NCBI RefSeq assembly: GCF_900232995.1 | Contig: NZ_OCVX01000002.1 | Location: 1-50,020 of the forward strand | Length of the DNA stretch: 50,020 nucleotides | Direction of reading: 5' to 3' | From: Mycobacterium simulans | GTDB taxonomy: Bacteria > Actinomycetota > Actinomycetes > Mycobacteriales > Mycobacteriaceae | In this document: positions 16,822 through 25,860 of the stretch, piece by piece | Position numbering within the stretch: the stretch's first letter is position 1 | How the letters are laid out: every line of letters starts with the position of its first letter | Position numbers and translations under genes: made by a program | Notes under the pieces: generated by a model | Told to the model about the DNA's origin: nothing | The model's input: only the letters and a program-made list of their open reading frames with translations | The model's database searches: none

Positions 16822-17292
16822 ATGACACATCCACTCTTGAGTGGTCTGGCATCAGCGCTCGGACAGCTGACCACGGACCGCGCGGCGGGCCGACGGGCCC
16901 TGACCCGGCTGTGGGACACGCTCGCTCCCAGCGATGCGGCCGGGCGGTGCATTCTGGCGCACTACTTGGCCGATGCGCAAGATGACCTAAACGACGAAAT
17001 CGCTTGGGATGAAACGGCTCTTGTCGAGTCGGCCAAGGTCTCCGACGATGATCTGCGAGCCATCTATCCCGCCCTCCGGGTGAGTGGATTCATGTCGTCG
17101 CTGCATCTGAACCTGTCCGACGGTCACCGACGGCTGGGACGTTTCGAGGCGGCCGGCCGGCACCTGGAATCCAGCCTCGCCGCCAACGGAGCGCTTACCG
17201 GAGACCGTCCCGAAGAGGTCGCCTACCGAGACATGATTATCGCTGGGCAACAGCGTGTCGCCGCGGCGATCGAGGCACATGACAGCACGTAA
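16822..17292 (+). CDS. Hypothetical helical (TPR-like) protein
   Basis: A 156-residue soluble, mostly helical protein from ATG 16822 (MTHPLLSGLASALGQLTTDR). The segment LRVSGFMSSLHLNLSDGHRR followed by RFEAAGRHLESSLAAN has the spacing of a tetratricopeptide repeat. The same frame is open far upstream, but that part overlaps the decayed hydrolase and has unnatural composition, so I use the internal ATG. No enzymatic motif is visible. It is convergent with the sigma-factor gene, 48 bases away. Confidence 0.7.
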   Translation: MTHPLLSGLASALGQLTTDRAAGRRALTRLWDTLAPSDAAGRCILAHYLADAQDDLNDEIAWDETALVESAKVSDDDLRAIYPALRVSGFMSSLHLNLSDGHRRLGRFEAAGRHLESSLAANGALTGDRPEEVAYRDMIIAGQQRVAAAIEAHDST

Positions 17293-17340
17293 GGGTCCGG
17301 TCTGGCGACATTGCGGGGTGGTTATGTCGATTTGTTTCTG

Positions 17341-18228
17341 TCAGTCCTCGATGGCCGTCAGGTTGAGTCGGCGAAGACGCGCGGCGGAGGCAAGGATGTC
17401 GATCTCGACGATCTTGCCGCCGACGATGGTGAATCCCATCACAGAGAGCGGTCGCCCACGCGACACCGCGACAACGCCGGCGGCGCCGTTGACCAACGCG
17501 GGACGGGCGAACCCGGCGCGATGGGAGAACAACAGCGCCTGCTGGGCGGCGGCGCGTGCGCCACGGACCTCCCTTGGGAGTCCCGGGGCCACCGCTCCGG
17601 CGTCGGCCCGCACAACGACGTCCGGATCAAGCGTCGCGACGAGTGCTTCGAAATCGCCGTCGCGCGCCGCCGCGAGGAATGCGTCGACGACCTCGCGCTG
17701 ACGTGTCAGATCCGCGTCGGGCACCGGGGCTCCGCGTACCCGGCGACGGGCCCGGCTTGCGAGCTGGCGTGCGGCGGTGGGTGAGCGGTCCACGATTTGG
17801 GCGATCTCCTCGAACGGGACTGCGAACATGTCGTGCAGCACGAACGCGACCCGCTCGGCGGGAGCCAGGGTATCCAGCACGACCAGTAGCGCCAGACCGA
17901 TCGAGTCCGCCAGCAGCGCCTGGTCCTCGGGATCCGAACCTTCGTCGCGGCCAACAATCGGATCGGGCAGCCGCGCGTCCAGTGGCTCCTCGCGCCGCGC
18001 GTTTCGAGACCGCAACAGGTCCAGGCACACCCGCCCCACGACCGTCGTCAGCCATCCGGTCAGGTTGTCTATCCCGCTGGCACGGTTGCGGCTCAACCGC
18101 AGCCAGGTCTCCTGCACGGCGTCGTCCGCCTCCGAGAGCGACCCCAGCATCTTGTAGGCGACTCCGCGTAGGTGTGCTCGCCGCTCCTCGAATCGCTGCG
18201 CCAACCACTCGGTGTCGTCCACGGTCAC
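17341..18228 (-). CDS. ECF sigma factor with SnoaL-like C-terminal domain (ECF41/SigJ-like)
   Basis: A 295-residue protein. The sigma2 region (LRGVAYKMLGSLSEADDAVQ) and sigma4 region (PFEEIAQIVDRSPTAARQLA) are complete. The linker has DARLPDPIV, matching the LPEP-type motif of ECF41 sigmas, and the last ~110 residues form a SnoaL/NTF2-like domain (AFLAAARDGDFEALVATLDP ... GGKIVEIDIL). In this group the C-terminal domain, rather than an anti-sigma factor, modulates activity, and the usual target is the neighbouring oxidoreductase, epimerase or DoxX-like gene. Here the divergent DoxX gene is the natural target. Confidence 0.88.
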   Translation of the reverse strand: MTVDDTEWLAQRFEERRAHLRGVAYKMLGSLSEADDAVQETWLRLSRNRASGIDNLTGWLTTVVGRVCLDLLRSRNARREEPLDARLPDPIVGRDEGSDPEDQALLADSIGLALLVVLDTLAPAERVAFVLHDMFAVPFEEIAQIVDRSPTAARQLASRARRRVRGAPVPDADLTRQREVVDAFLAAARDGDFEALVATLDPDVVVRADAGAVAPGLPREVRGARAAAQQALLFSHRAGFARPALVNGAAGVVAVSRGRPLSVMGFTIVGGKIVEIDILASAARLRRLNLTAIED

Positions 18229-18296
18229 ATCCTCCAGTCGCCATGCGTCATATAGATGACGAATCCATGTCCCACCAATGTGACAAGGACATCAAC

Positions 18297-18710
18297 ATGA
18301 CAACTCTGATTGACGCAAAAGCCGCCGCCGCTTCCCGCCGTCGGGTCATCGGGTACTGGGTCGCTACCGTCCTGCTGGCCGCCGAAATGCTGGTGGGAGG
18401 CACGTGGGGCATCCTGCGGATTCCGTATGCCCGCGACATGATGCAGCACCTCGGTTACCCGGACTACTTCGCTGTGCTGCTCGGTGTGTGGTACACGCTG
18501 GGCGGGGTGGCGCTGCTCGTCCCCGGCTTCCCACGGCTCAAGGAATGGGCGTATGCCGGTGCCACCTTCGTCTATACCGGCGCCGTTGTGTCTCACCTGG
18601 CGGTCGACGATCATGTACGCATGCTGGTGGCCCCGCTGCTCTTCCTCGCCCTCGCCTTCACCTCCTGGGCGCTGCGCCCGACGTCTCGCCGCCTAGCCGA
18701 CGCGCGCTGA
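18297..18710 (+). CDS. DoxX-family integral membrane protein
   Basis: A 137-residue protein with four predicted membrane helices: VIGYWVATVLLAAEMLVGGT, YFAVLLGVWYTLGGVALLV, AYAGATFVYTGAVVSHLAV and MLVAPLLFLALAFTSWAL. The layout and length match DoxX-like proteins, whose molecular role is often linked to redox stress. ATG 18297 is chosen; an upstream ATG at 18267 in frame would add ten residues. It is transcribed divergently from the ECF41 sigma gene, and that pairing is common for this sigma group. Confidence 0.85.
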   Translation: MTTLIDAKAAAASRRRVIGYWVATVLLAAEMLVGGTWGILRIPYARDMMQHLGYPDYFAVLLGVWYTLGGVALLVPGFPRLKEWAYAGATFVYTGAVVSHLAVDDHVRMLVAPLLFLALAFTSWALRPTSRRLADAR

Positions 18711-18716
18711 CCCGGC

Positions 18717-19846
18717 GTGTACCTCATTGTGCGAGACCACAAAACCACCTGCTGCATCGTCGGCGGCGGACCGGCCGGAATGGTCGCCGGGTTGCTGTTG
18801 GCGCCAGGGCGTGGAGCTGGTGCTGGAAAAGCACGGGTATTTCCTGCGCGACTTCCGCGGCGACACCATCCACCCCTCCACCCTGGAGCTCGTGCACGAA
18901 TTGGACTGGCTCGACGAGTTTCTGCGACTGCCTCATTCGAAGCTGCACCATGTCACCGTCCAGGGTGGCGGGTGCCCTGATCACTTTCGCCGACTTCCGC
19001 AACCTGAAGGTGCACTGCCCCTACGTCGCGTTCATGCCGCAGTGGGACTTTCTCGACTTCCTGGCCGACAAGGCTCGCGCCTATCCCCACTTTCGCCTCA
19101 TGATGAACGCCGAAGTCACCGGCTTGGCGATGGATTCTGACCGGGTGTTCGGCGTGCACGTCGCTACCGCCGAAGGACCATTGCAGATCCGGGCTGAACT
19201 CGTGATCGGTGCCGACGCCCCCGCCGGCCTGACGAGGAGCTTCCGTTCTTTCAACTCGGCACCGGAAATGTCGTGGTCTGCATCGATCGGCGTGACTACT
19301 GGCAGATGGCCTACGTCATCCCTAGCGGACAATTCGACGCGGTGCAGGCCGCTGGACTGAATACGCTGCAAGCCAACGTTATTGAGCTACTCCCCCAACT
19401 GGCCGACCGGGTAACGCATCTGGACACCTGGGACGACGTCCATTTTCTGCAGGTGCGTGTCGATCACCTGCGCCGCTGGTACCGTCGCGGTCTGCTGTGC
19501 ATCGGTGACGCCGCACACGCGATGTCCCCCGCCGGCGGCGTGGGCATCAATCTGGCCGTCCAGGATGCCGTCGCGACCGCCAACATCCTGGCTCCTGCTC
19601 TGCTGCGTGGGGAAAGCCCTCCCACACGGCAACTGCGTCGAGTGCAACGGCGTCGCCAGTTACCGGCGCGAGTCACTCAGGCCGTCCAGGTGCGGGCGTT
19701 GCGCGGACTGTATCCAAAGCGCCTGGGAGACAACATTTTACAATGTACGCCTATTGCTGCGCCTATTCAGCCGGTTTCCAGCATTGCGTTTGGTCGTCGG
19801 CCGATTCATCGGCATCGGCATCCGCCCCGAACACGTACGCCCGTAG
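18717..19846 (+). pseudogene. FAD-dependent monooxygenase, multiply frameshifted
   Basis: Successive fragments of one class A flavoprotein hydroxylase lie in changing frames: the Rossmann FAD motif (CCIVGGGPAGMVAGLLLA), then VELVLEKHGYFLRDFRGDT, then ITFADFRNLKVHCPYVAF to LVIGADA, then VVCIDRRDYWQMAYVIP to LLCIGDAAHAMSPAGGVG, then LLRLFSRFPALRLVVG. Shifts occur near 18806, 18965 and 19740, and a stretch of roughly 35 codons seems lost near 19235. The gene is clearly dead. Neighbouring genes are intact, so general sequencing error is an unlikely cause. It follows the DoxX gene by 6 bases. Confidence 0.85.
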
Positions 19847-19922
19847 TTGTCGCGTTGGCAGACCGGGGAACCCGGCCGCGGAGCCCTGCACATGACCGTG
19901 ACGCACCGGTTGTGAGTGGCTT

Positions 19923-20312
19923 CTAACCGTCCTGATGGGCGATCTGAATGAGATTGCCGCACGTGTCGTCGAGAACCGCCGTGGTCACCGGCCCCATATC
20001 CGTGGGCTCTTGAGTGAAGTGCACTCCCAGTCCGCGCAGTCGCTCGAACTCCGCCCGGACATCGTCGACGGCGAATGAAGTGAATGGGATGCCGTCGGCG
20101 ATCAGCGCCGCCTTGAATGGCTTGACGGCTGGGTGGCTATCGGGTTCGAGGACGAGCTCGGTGCCGTCCGGATCTTCTGGGGATACCAGCGTGATCCACC
20201 GATGCTCGCCCAGCGGAACATCGGTCTTCTTCTGGAACCCGAGGACGTTGGTATAGAACCGCAGCGCCTTGTCCTGGTCATCGACGAGCACGCTGCTGAG
20301 GTTGATCCTCAT
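19923..20312 (-). CDS. VOC-family (glyoxalase-like) protein
   Basis: A 129-residue VOC-fold protein with two beta-alpha-beta-beta-beta units: MRINLSSVLVDDQDKALRFY ... ISLV-type strands with DGTELVLEP, then FTSFAVDDVRAEFERLRGLG ... TTAVLDDTCGNLIQI. The His/Glu pattern of metal-binding members is only partly present, so the reaction is unknown; relatives are glyoxalases, dioxygenases or resistance proteins. Its start lies 35 bases inside the end of an ArsR gene, so the two form an operon, a pairing often seen in actinobacteria. Confidence 0.87.
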   Translation of the reverse strand: MRINLSSVLVDDQDKALRFYTNVLGFQKKTDVPLGEHRWITLVSPEDPDGTELVLEPDSHPAVKPFKAALIADGIPFTSFAVDDVRAEFERLRGLGVHFTQEPTDMGPVTTAVLDDTCGNLIQIAHQDG

Positions 20313-20640
20313 GGTGATCCTTTCCGGCCGGTATGTGATCCGGCGCCACGGGGCCGTCGGCGTTGCTCACGGCCTTCTTGAGCCATCGCTCGACGATCGA
20401 CTCGAGCAGGGTTGTGTTGATGTAGTGGAACTTGTAGCGGCCCTCGCGGCGGGTCTCGATCAAACCCGCGGCCTCGAGAACGTCGAGGGGCTGCGAGATC
20501 GCCTGTCGCGACGAGCCAAGTCGATGCTTGGTCGCCAGTCGTGCGCAGAGCTCGAAGAGCGTCTGCCCGTTGCGGTCGGTCAGTTCGTCGAGGAGGATGC
20601 GGCGCGTGGGATCGGCCAAGGCCTTGAAGACGTCACCCAC
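20278..20640 (-). CDS. ArsR-family transcriptional regulator
   Basis: A 120-residue winged-helix regulator. GTG 20640 gives GDVFKALADPTRRILLDELT, the typical ArsR start; the open frame runs on to 20979 but that part has no family match. The recognition region is LGSSRQAISQPLDVLEAAGL, followed by the wing IETRREGRYKFHYIN. There is no CxC metal-binding motif in the recognition helix, so it is probably not an arsenic or cadmium sensor. It overlaps the VOC gene downstream and likely controls it. Confidence 0.85.
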   Translation of the reverse strand: MGDVFKALADPTRRILLDELTDRNGQTLFELCARLATKHRLGSSRQAISQPLDVLEAAGLIETRREGRYKFHYINTTLLESIVERWLKKAVSNADGPVAPDHIPAGKDHHEDQPQQRARR

Positions 20641-20773
20641 GCTGCACCACGTTATGCAAGTCACCACTTGCCTGTCAACGTCCCGCGGTGCCGTGGCGAT
20701 CGGCGGGTCGTAAACCCCGGCCGCAAACAACCAGCCCCCAAGCCGATTGGCTCTGTATGACCCAATGCGGCCC

Positions 20774-22003
20774 TTAAAGCGCGGGGTTTCGGCCGGTGCG
20801 CCACCGCAATTGCATCTCCACCAACCGAGCCGCTGTGCCCGCCCTCCCCCGGCTGGGTTGGGGGTCAAGGCCCCTACCGAGACGGCGCAGCTGTTGCTGA
20901 TGCCACGGGCTGCTAAGAGCCGCACCGACGGCCCGCACAGCCGACCGCCGCGGAGTCGGCAAGTTGTCCAGCGTGCCACCGGCCAGCAAGCGTCTGGCTG
21001 CGTTCGGATCGACTGCGAAGGGACGTGCCAGCCCGATTACGTCGACTACACCCCGCGCGACCAACTCCCGGACGACTGTTCCATCACGCAGGCCGCCGGT
21101 GAGCATCACCGGCACGTCGACCGCGTGCCGGATATGTTCGACGCTCGTGGTGAAGTAGCCGGCGGTCGGTGTTGCCGCCCCGAGCAGATGCAGCCAATAG
21201 CTGCCCGATCCCCCCGAAACCTCAAGCAGATCAATCCCTTCGGGCTCCAAGGCGGCCGCGACACACACCGCGTCATCCACGCTAAAGCCTCCGTCTTCGA
21301 AGTCGCTCGCGTTGAGTTTGACTGTGACCGCAAAACGCCGGCCAACCCGTCCGCGTATTGCCCGCACGACCTCCATCAGGATCCGGGATCGCCGCTCGAT
21401 TGAGCCGCCCCAGCCATCACGCCGGTGATTCGTCAGCGGTGAGAGGAACTGACTCAGCAGGTAACCGTGGGCGGCATGAACCTCGACACCGTCGAAGCCG
21501 GCTCGCTCGGCGACGGCTGCGCTTGCCGCGAATGCCTCGACGATGCGGCCGATATCGGCAACCGTCATCTCGATGGGCCGCGCGAGTGCCCAACGGAGCA
21601 GCCGCTGACGCGGCGACACCGCCGACGGTGCCAGTGATCGCCCCGTGACAGCGCGAAGCGCTTGCCGTCCAGGGTGATTGAGCTGCATGAACAATCGGGC
21701 GCCATGGCATTTGGCGGCGTCAACCCACTCCGCTAGCCAGGTTGGGTCGTCATCGGCGGTTACGACCACGTTGTATGGCTCGACCAGTTGCGATGGCTGG
21801 ACCGCAACGTTGCCCGTGATGAGCAAGCCGGCACCGCTTGCGGCCCATCGCTGGTACAGCGCCACGAGCGCTGGCAATGGGCGGCCCTGCCGGTCGGCCA
21901 GCTGTTCGCTCATCGCCGCCTTGGCCACGCGGTTCGGCAGCACGACACCGCACGGCAGCTCTAGCGGCGCGTGCAAGTCGGCAGGCGCTGCCATGTCGGT
22001 CAT
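20774..22003 (-). CDS. NADH:flavin oxidoreductase (old yellow enzyme family)
   Basis: A 409-residue FMN enzyme from ATG 22003 (MTDMAAPADLHAPLELPCGV). Recognisable parts are LPNRVAKAAMSEQLAD, MQLNHPGRQ, VEVHAAHGYLLSQFLSPLTN with RRDGWGGS, and VPVMLTGGLRDG, the order of the OYE TIM barrel. It would reduce activated double bonds with NAD(P)H. Its start overlaps the TetR stop in an ATGA, so it belongs to the P450-TetR-OYE operon. The segment after residue ~340 is specific and without a second cofactor domain, unlike the longer 2,4-dienoyl-CoA reductases. Confidence 0.9.
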   Translation of the reverse strand: MTDMAAPADLHAPLELPCGVVLPNRVAKAAMSEQLADRQGRPLPALVALYQRWAASGAGLLITGNVAVQPSQLVEPYNVVVTADDDPTWLAEWVDAAKCHGARLFMQLNHPGRQALRAVTGRSLAPSAVSPRQRLLRWALARPIEMTVADIGRIVEAFAASAAVAERAGFDGVEVHAAHGYLLSQFLSPLTNHRRDGWGGSIERRSRILMEVVRAIRGRVGRRFAVTVKLNASDFEDGGFSVDDAVCVAAALEPEGIDLLEVSGGSGSYWLHLLGAATPTAGYFTTSVEHIRHAVDVPVMLTGGLRDGTVVRELVARGVVDVIGLARPFAVDPNAARRLLAGGTLDNLPTPRRSAVRAVGAALSSPWHQQQLRRLGRGLDPQPSRGRAGTAARLVEMQLRWRTGRNPAL

Positions 22004-22686
22004 GTCGATAGGGTGTGTCGCGCATTCACGGGCTGCGCCGCACTCTTGGGGGCAGCCAGCATTGGGACGAAGTAGCGGCGCGCAAACGTACGCGAACTCT
22101 CGTCGTCGTCGAGATCGATGATTACCTTTGGGGTGAGCAAGAACGACACGATGAGCCTGACCACGATCTCGGCGGTAGCCAAAAGTTCTGGGGTGCTGCG
22201 GCTTTCGCCCGGCTCGCGGGCCACATGGGTGGCGAGGAATTCGGTGGCCTCGGTGATGATCGGGGCGCCTTGTACCGTGAACCAAGGCAGCGCCAATTCC
22301 GGTTCACTCTCGATCAACCGTTGCAGCAGCCGGTGGGACCGGACAGCGCGCAGGGTGAACGCGAAGCCCTCCACGATCATTTCCTCCGGATCCTCCAGCG
22401 GCTCGATAAGACGGTCCAAGTCGGCCAGGAAGTTGCGCAATTCACGCAGCGCAACGGCCTCGATAAGTGCGTTCTTGCCGGGAAAATACCGGTAGACGGT
22501 CACGCGACCGACCTTGGCGCGCTTGGCAACGTCCTCGACCGTCGAGCGTGCCAGGCCGAACAGCTCGAACTGGCGCAGCGCGGCATCGGCGATCGCGCCG
22601 CGAGTGGTGTCGTCAGTGCCGTCGACTGCCCCTAAACCTATGGCGCGGGCCGCTTCTCGCAACAGTCGTACGGCAGTGTGGGTCAC
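22000..22686 (-). CDS. TetR-family regulator
   Basis: A 228-residue regulator with a standard TetR N-terminus: AALRQFELFGLARSTVEDVA, then the recognition part KRAKVGRVTVYRYFPGKNAL. The C-terminal ligand domain is family-variable. It is the middle gene of a three-gene operon, overlapping the P450 stop and the OYE start by 4 bases each, and probably controls this operon and perhaps the divergent monooxygenase. The candidate operator is the dyad at 24050-24062. Confidence 0.9.
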   Translation of the reverse strand: MTHTAVRLLREAARAIGLGAVDGTDDTTRGAIADAALRQFELFGLARSTVEDVAKRAKVGRVTVYRYFPGKNALIEAVALRELRNFLADLDRLIEPLEDPEEMIVEGFAFTLRAVRSHRLLQRLIESEPELALPWFTVQGAPIITEATEFLATHVAREPGESRSTPELLATAEIVVRLIVSFLLTPKVIIDLDDDESSRTFARRYFVPMLAAPKSAAQPVNARHTLST

Positions 22687-24047
22687 GACACCACCTCCGA
22701 ATGGCGTCGGAGCCGCTCGGTGACCACGACGCGTCCGCCGCGCGCCGGGACGGTCGTGACGTGGTAGGCGGTGGGCGTCTCCGGTTCGGGTCGGTCGGGT
22801 TCCAGACGCACGTGACGCAGGATGGTCGTTAGGACCACGCGCATTTCGAGCATCGCGAGGTTGGCGCCTGGGCAGCGCCGCACCCCACCACCGAACGGCA
22901 GCCAGGCACTGGGGTCGGGTTCGTTGCCGTCCAGAAAGCGCTCTGGCCGGAATTTGTCGGGTTCGCGATACAGCGTGGGATCGTGGTGCAACACCGGGAT
23001 CGCGATGCCGACGCCAGTGCCAGCGGGCAAGGCCCAGCCGTCGATCTCGGCGTCTCGAGCCAGTACCCGCGGCACCTCATGCGCGACGGGGCGGCTGCGC
23101 AGCGTCTCCTTGATCACGGCCTCCAGGTAGGCGGTGTCGCCCTCCTCCAGCGAACCGAGGAGTCGCTCGAGCACCGAAGGGTTGTGCGTGAGTCGTTCCA
23201 CCGCCCACGCGATCGCGGTGGCACTGGTCTCGTGGCCGGCCAGCAGCATGGCCACAAGCTGGTCGCGCACCTCGGCGTCGGTAAGGCCGTTGCCGTCTTC
23301 ATCTCTGGCGAGAAGAAGGACCGACAGTAGGTCGCTGCGGTCGTCGCTGGCCTCAGCGCGGTCATCGCCGGCGGCGAATTCGCGCCTGCGCAAGGCGATT
23401 TCGGAATACAGTAGCTCGTCGATGCGGTCCCGCTTGCGGCGGAAGCGTCCCCACGGGCTCCACCCGCCTAGATCAAGCCGGCCGAGCGGGGAGATAAAGC
23501 CGAGCGCTGTCACAGGGCCCCAGTTGTAGAGAGCAGGCAACAGCGCCCGCAGCTCTTGCGCGCGCGCCGCATCGCGCATTCCGAACACGATCTTGGCGAT
23601 CACATCCAGCGTGATCTCCTCGGCGATCGGCCGGATCGCGAACGGCTCATTCACCGGCCACCGGGAGACTTCTGCCATGGTGCGCCGCTCTATTAACACC
23701 TCCCACTGCTTGAGCCGGCTCCCCATCAGCGGCGGCATCAGCAGTTTGCGCATCCGTCGGTGCTCGTCTTCGTTCAGCAACACGACGGCGTGGGGTCCCA
23801 TGCCCTCGCGCAGGGCCTCCATGCCACTGTGTGCGACAGTCCTAGGCAGCGTAAGGATCTGCTGCGCAGCGTTGCTCGTTGTGAACACCGCGATATCGCC
23901 CCAATAAAGGAATCTCATCCGGAACACCGGGCCGTACCGATCGGCCATGCGCTGATAGAAGTCCGGCCGTGTGAGCCATTGCAGCGACTGAACCAGGCTG
24001 GGTTCCCACGGGCCGGGCATGCGATTGAGCCGCTGCGGAACACTCAT
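22683..24047 (-). CDS. Cytochrome P450
   Basis: A 454-residue P450 with all hallmarks: I-helix AGHETSATA, K-helix ETLRSR, and the heme loop FGGGVRRCPG with the thiolate ligand Cys392. It starts MSVPQRLNRMPGPWEPSLVQ without a membrane anchor, as in bacterial soluble P450s. It leads an operon with a TetR regulator and an OYE-type reductase; no ferredoxin gene is nearby, so the electron donor must come from elsewhere. The substrate is unknown. It is not closely similar to the second P450 of this window. Confidence 0.93.
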   Translation of the reverse strand: MSVPQRLNRMPGPWEPSLVQSLQWLTRPDFYQRMADRYGPVFRMRFLYWGDIAVFTTSNAAQQILTLPRTVAHSGMEALREGMGPHAVVLLNEDEHRRMRKLLMPPLMGSRLKQWEVLIERRTMAEVSRWPVNEPFAIRPIAEEITLDVIAKIVFGMRDAARAQELRALLPALYNWGPVTALGFISPLGRLDLGGWSPWGRFRRKRDRIDELLYSEIALRRREFAAGDDRAEASDDRSDLLSVLLLARDEDGNGLTDAEVRDQLVAMLLAGHETSATAIAWAVERLTHNPSVLERLLGSLEEGDTAYLEAVIKETLRSRPVAHEVPRVLARDAEIDGWALPAGTGVGIAIPVLHHDPTLYREPDKFRPERFLDGNEPDPSAWLPFGGGVRRCPGANLAMLEMRVVLTTILRHVRLEPDRPEPETPTAYHVTTVPARGGRVVVTERLRRHSEVVS

Positions 24048-24049
24048 AT

Positions 24050-24062
24050 TGATAATGTATCA
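24050..24062. promoter_or_regulatory. Dyad TGATA-ATG-TATCA upstream of P450 operon
   Basis: A 5-3-5 inverted repeat within an AT-rich stretch (24047-24080), 2 bases upstream of the P450 start codon and in the divergent region toward the FAD monooxygenase. It is a good candidate operator for the operon's own TetR regulator; its nearness to the ATG suggests a leaderless or very short-leader transcript. Confidence 0.5.
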
Positions 24063-24241
24063 TTTGTATTCATTGTTTCAACGCCCTCGGCGCCAGCGCA
24101 TGGTGCTGCCCCACCTGGGGACTTGCGGCAGGACCGAGGTCGTGGCGCAAAATGGCTGGCAGAGGCCAGAACTCACTGGAAGCGGGGTTAGGAGTTGCGT
24201 CGTTCATTGGCACCGGATGGTCGCGCCGTGAGGTCGAACCG

Positions 24242-25828
24242 ATGTCCGACCATGCGGTAGTCATCACCGGAGGCGGGCCGACAGGGCTGATGCTGGCTGG
24301 TGAGTTGGCGTTGGCAGGAGTCGACGTTGCCATCGTCGAGCGGCGCGCCAGCCAGGACCTGATTGGCATGCGCGCGGGCGGTCTGCATTCACGCACCATC
24401 GAGGTTCTCGATCAGCGCGGAATTGCCGATCGGTTCCTGTCTCAGGGACAGCGGGCGCAGGTCGCGGGATTCGCGTGGATTCGGTTGGACATCAGCGACT
24501 TTCCCACCCGCCATCCCTATGGGCTCGCGCTGCGGCAGAACAACATCGAACGCATTCTTGCAGGCTGGGTTGGCGAGTTGGCGGTGCCGATTTATCGCGG
24601 ACGCGAGGTGACTGGTATCGCCCAAGACGACACTGGCGTCGACGTCGAGCTGTCCGACGGCGACTCGCTGCGGGCGGAGTATCTCGTCGGGTGCGACGGG
24701 GGACGCAGCCTGGTCCGTAAAGCGGCCGGCATCGCGTTCCCGGGGTGGGATCCGACGACGAGCTGCCTGATCGCCGAGGTCGAGCTGGACGTTGAGGAGG
24801 GCGAGGAACCGGAATGGGGGCTGCGCCGCGACGCCCTCGGTATCCATGCCCTCAGCCGGTTGGAGGTTGGCGGGTCGGCGGGGGTCATGGTGACCGAGCA
24901 GCGCCTCGGAGCAGTGAGCGAACCCACCTTGCCCGATCTGAGCGAGGCGCTCATCGCCGTATACGGGACGGATTTCGGGATCCACAGTCCCACTTGGATT
25001 TCCAGGTTTACCGACATGACGCGGCAGGCCGCAGCCTATCGCGACAGACGGGTCCTGCTGGCCGGCGACGCCGCACACGTGCATTTCCCGACCGGCGGGC
25101 AGGGCCTCAACACCGGTGTGCAGGATGCGGTGAATCTGGGTTGGAAGCTGGCCCAGGTGGTCAATGGGATATCGCCCGACAGCCTGCTCGATACCTACCA
25201 CGCCGAGCGCCATCCCGTCGCCGCCCGTGTGTTGCACAACACGATGGCGCAAACCGCACTGCTCGGCGCGGGCGAGCGTATCGACGCGTTGCGCGACACC
25301 GTGTCCGAGCTGCTGAGCATGGACGAGCCACGCAAGCGATTCGCCGGGATGATGTCCGGTCTGGATATCCATTACGACTTCGGTGAGGGACACCCGCTGC
25401 TTGGGCGCCGGATGCCCGATCTCGACCTGGTCACCACCGACGGCCCGGTGCGGGTATTTACCCTGCTGCACCGTGGCAGGCCAGTGCTGCTCAACCTTGG
25501 TGGGCCGGGCGGCTTCGACGTCGACATCACCGGTTGGGCGGATCGGGTTCAACTCGTTGACGCGAAATATGTTGGCGGTTGGGAACTTCCGGTGCTTGGT
25601 GTGGTCACGGCCCCCACCGCGGTGTTGATCCGGCCCGACGGATATGTTGCCTGGGTGGGGGACGAACGTCACCTTGGGCTCGCGGACGCGCTCACCACCT
25701 GGTTCGGCTCGTCCACCGCGGCCGCATCCTCGATCGAACGGACGAATTCGTGCGCACCAGGGACCGTCACCTCCCTGCTACCGGAATCTCTGGTGAGGAC
25801 GACCGAGCAAGAAACGCTGCGGCTGTAG
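24242..25828 (+). CDS. FAD-dependent aromatic-type monooxygenase
   Basis: A 528-residue class A flavoprotein. ATG 24242 gives MSDHAVVITGGGPTGLMLAG with the GxGxxG FAD motif. The second FAD motif (YLVGCDGGRSLVRKAAG) and the GD motif (VLLAGDAAHVHFPTGGQG) are present, followed by the thioredoxin-like C-terminal domain of PgaE/rifampicin-monooxygenase type enzymes (VLLNLGGPGGFDVD). These enzymes hydroxylate phenolic or polyketide substrates with NAD(P)H and O2. The tail after WFGSS looks unconserved. It is divergent from the P450 operon and is followed by the sulfatase gene. Confidence 0.92.
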   Translation: MSDHAVVITGGGPTGLMLAGELALAGVDVAIVERRASQDLIGMRAGGLHSRTIEVLDQRGIADRFLSQGQRAQVAGFAWIRLDISDFPTRHPYGLALRQNNIERILAGWVGELAVPIYRGREVTGIAQDDTGVDVELSDGDSLRAEYLVGCDGGRSLVRKAAGIAFPGWDPTTSCLIAEVELDVEEGEEPEWGLRRDALGIHALSRLEVGGSAGVMVTEQRLGAVSEPTLPDLSEALIAVYGTDFGIHSPTWISRFTDMTRQAAAYRDRRVLLAGDAAHVHFPTGGQGLNTGVQDAVNLGWKLAQVVNGISPDSLLDTYHAERHPVAARVLHNTMAQTALLGAGERIDALRDTVSELLSMDEPRKRFAGMMSGLDIHYDFGEGHPLLGRRMPDLDLVTTDGPVRVFTLLHRGRPVLLNLGGPGGFDVDITGWADRVQLVDAKYVGGWELPVLGVVTAPTAVLIRPDGYVAWVGDERHLGLADALTTWFGSSTAAASSIERTNSCAPGTVTSLLPESLVRTTEQETLRL

Positions 25829-25860
25829 CGTCGATTGGCACGCACGTCGAGGGAGGAAGA

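Noticed and set aside
20641..20979. N-terminal extension of the ArsR frame
   Set aside because: The segment has no family similarity and unnatural composition; the GTG at 20640 gives the standard ArsR start.
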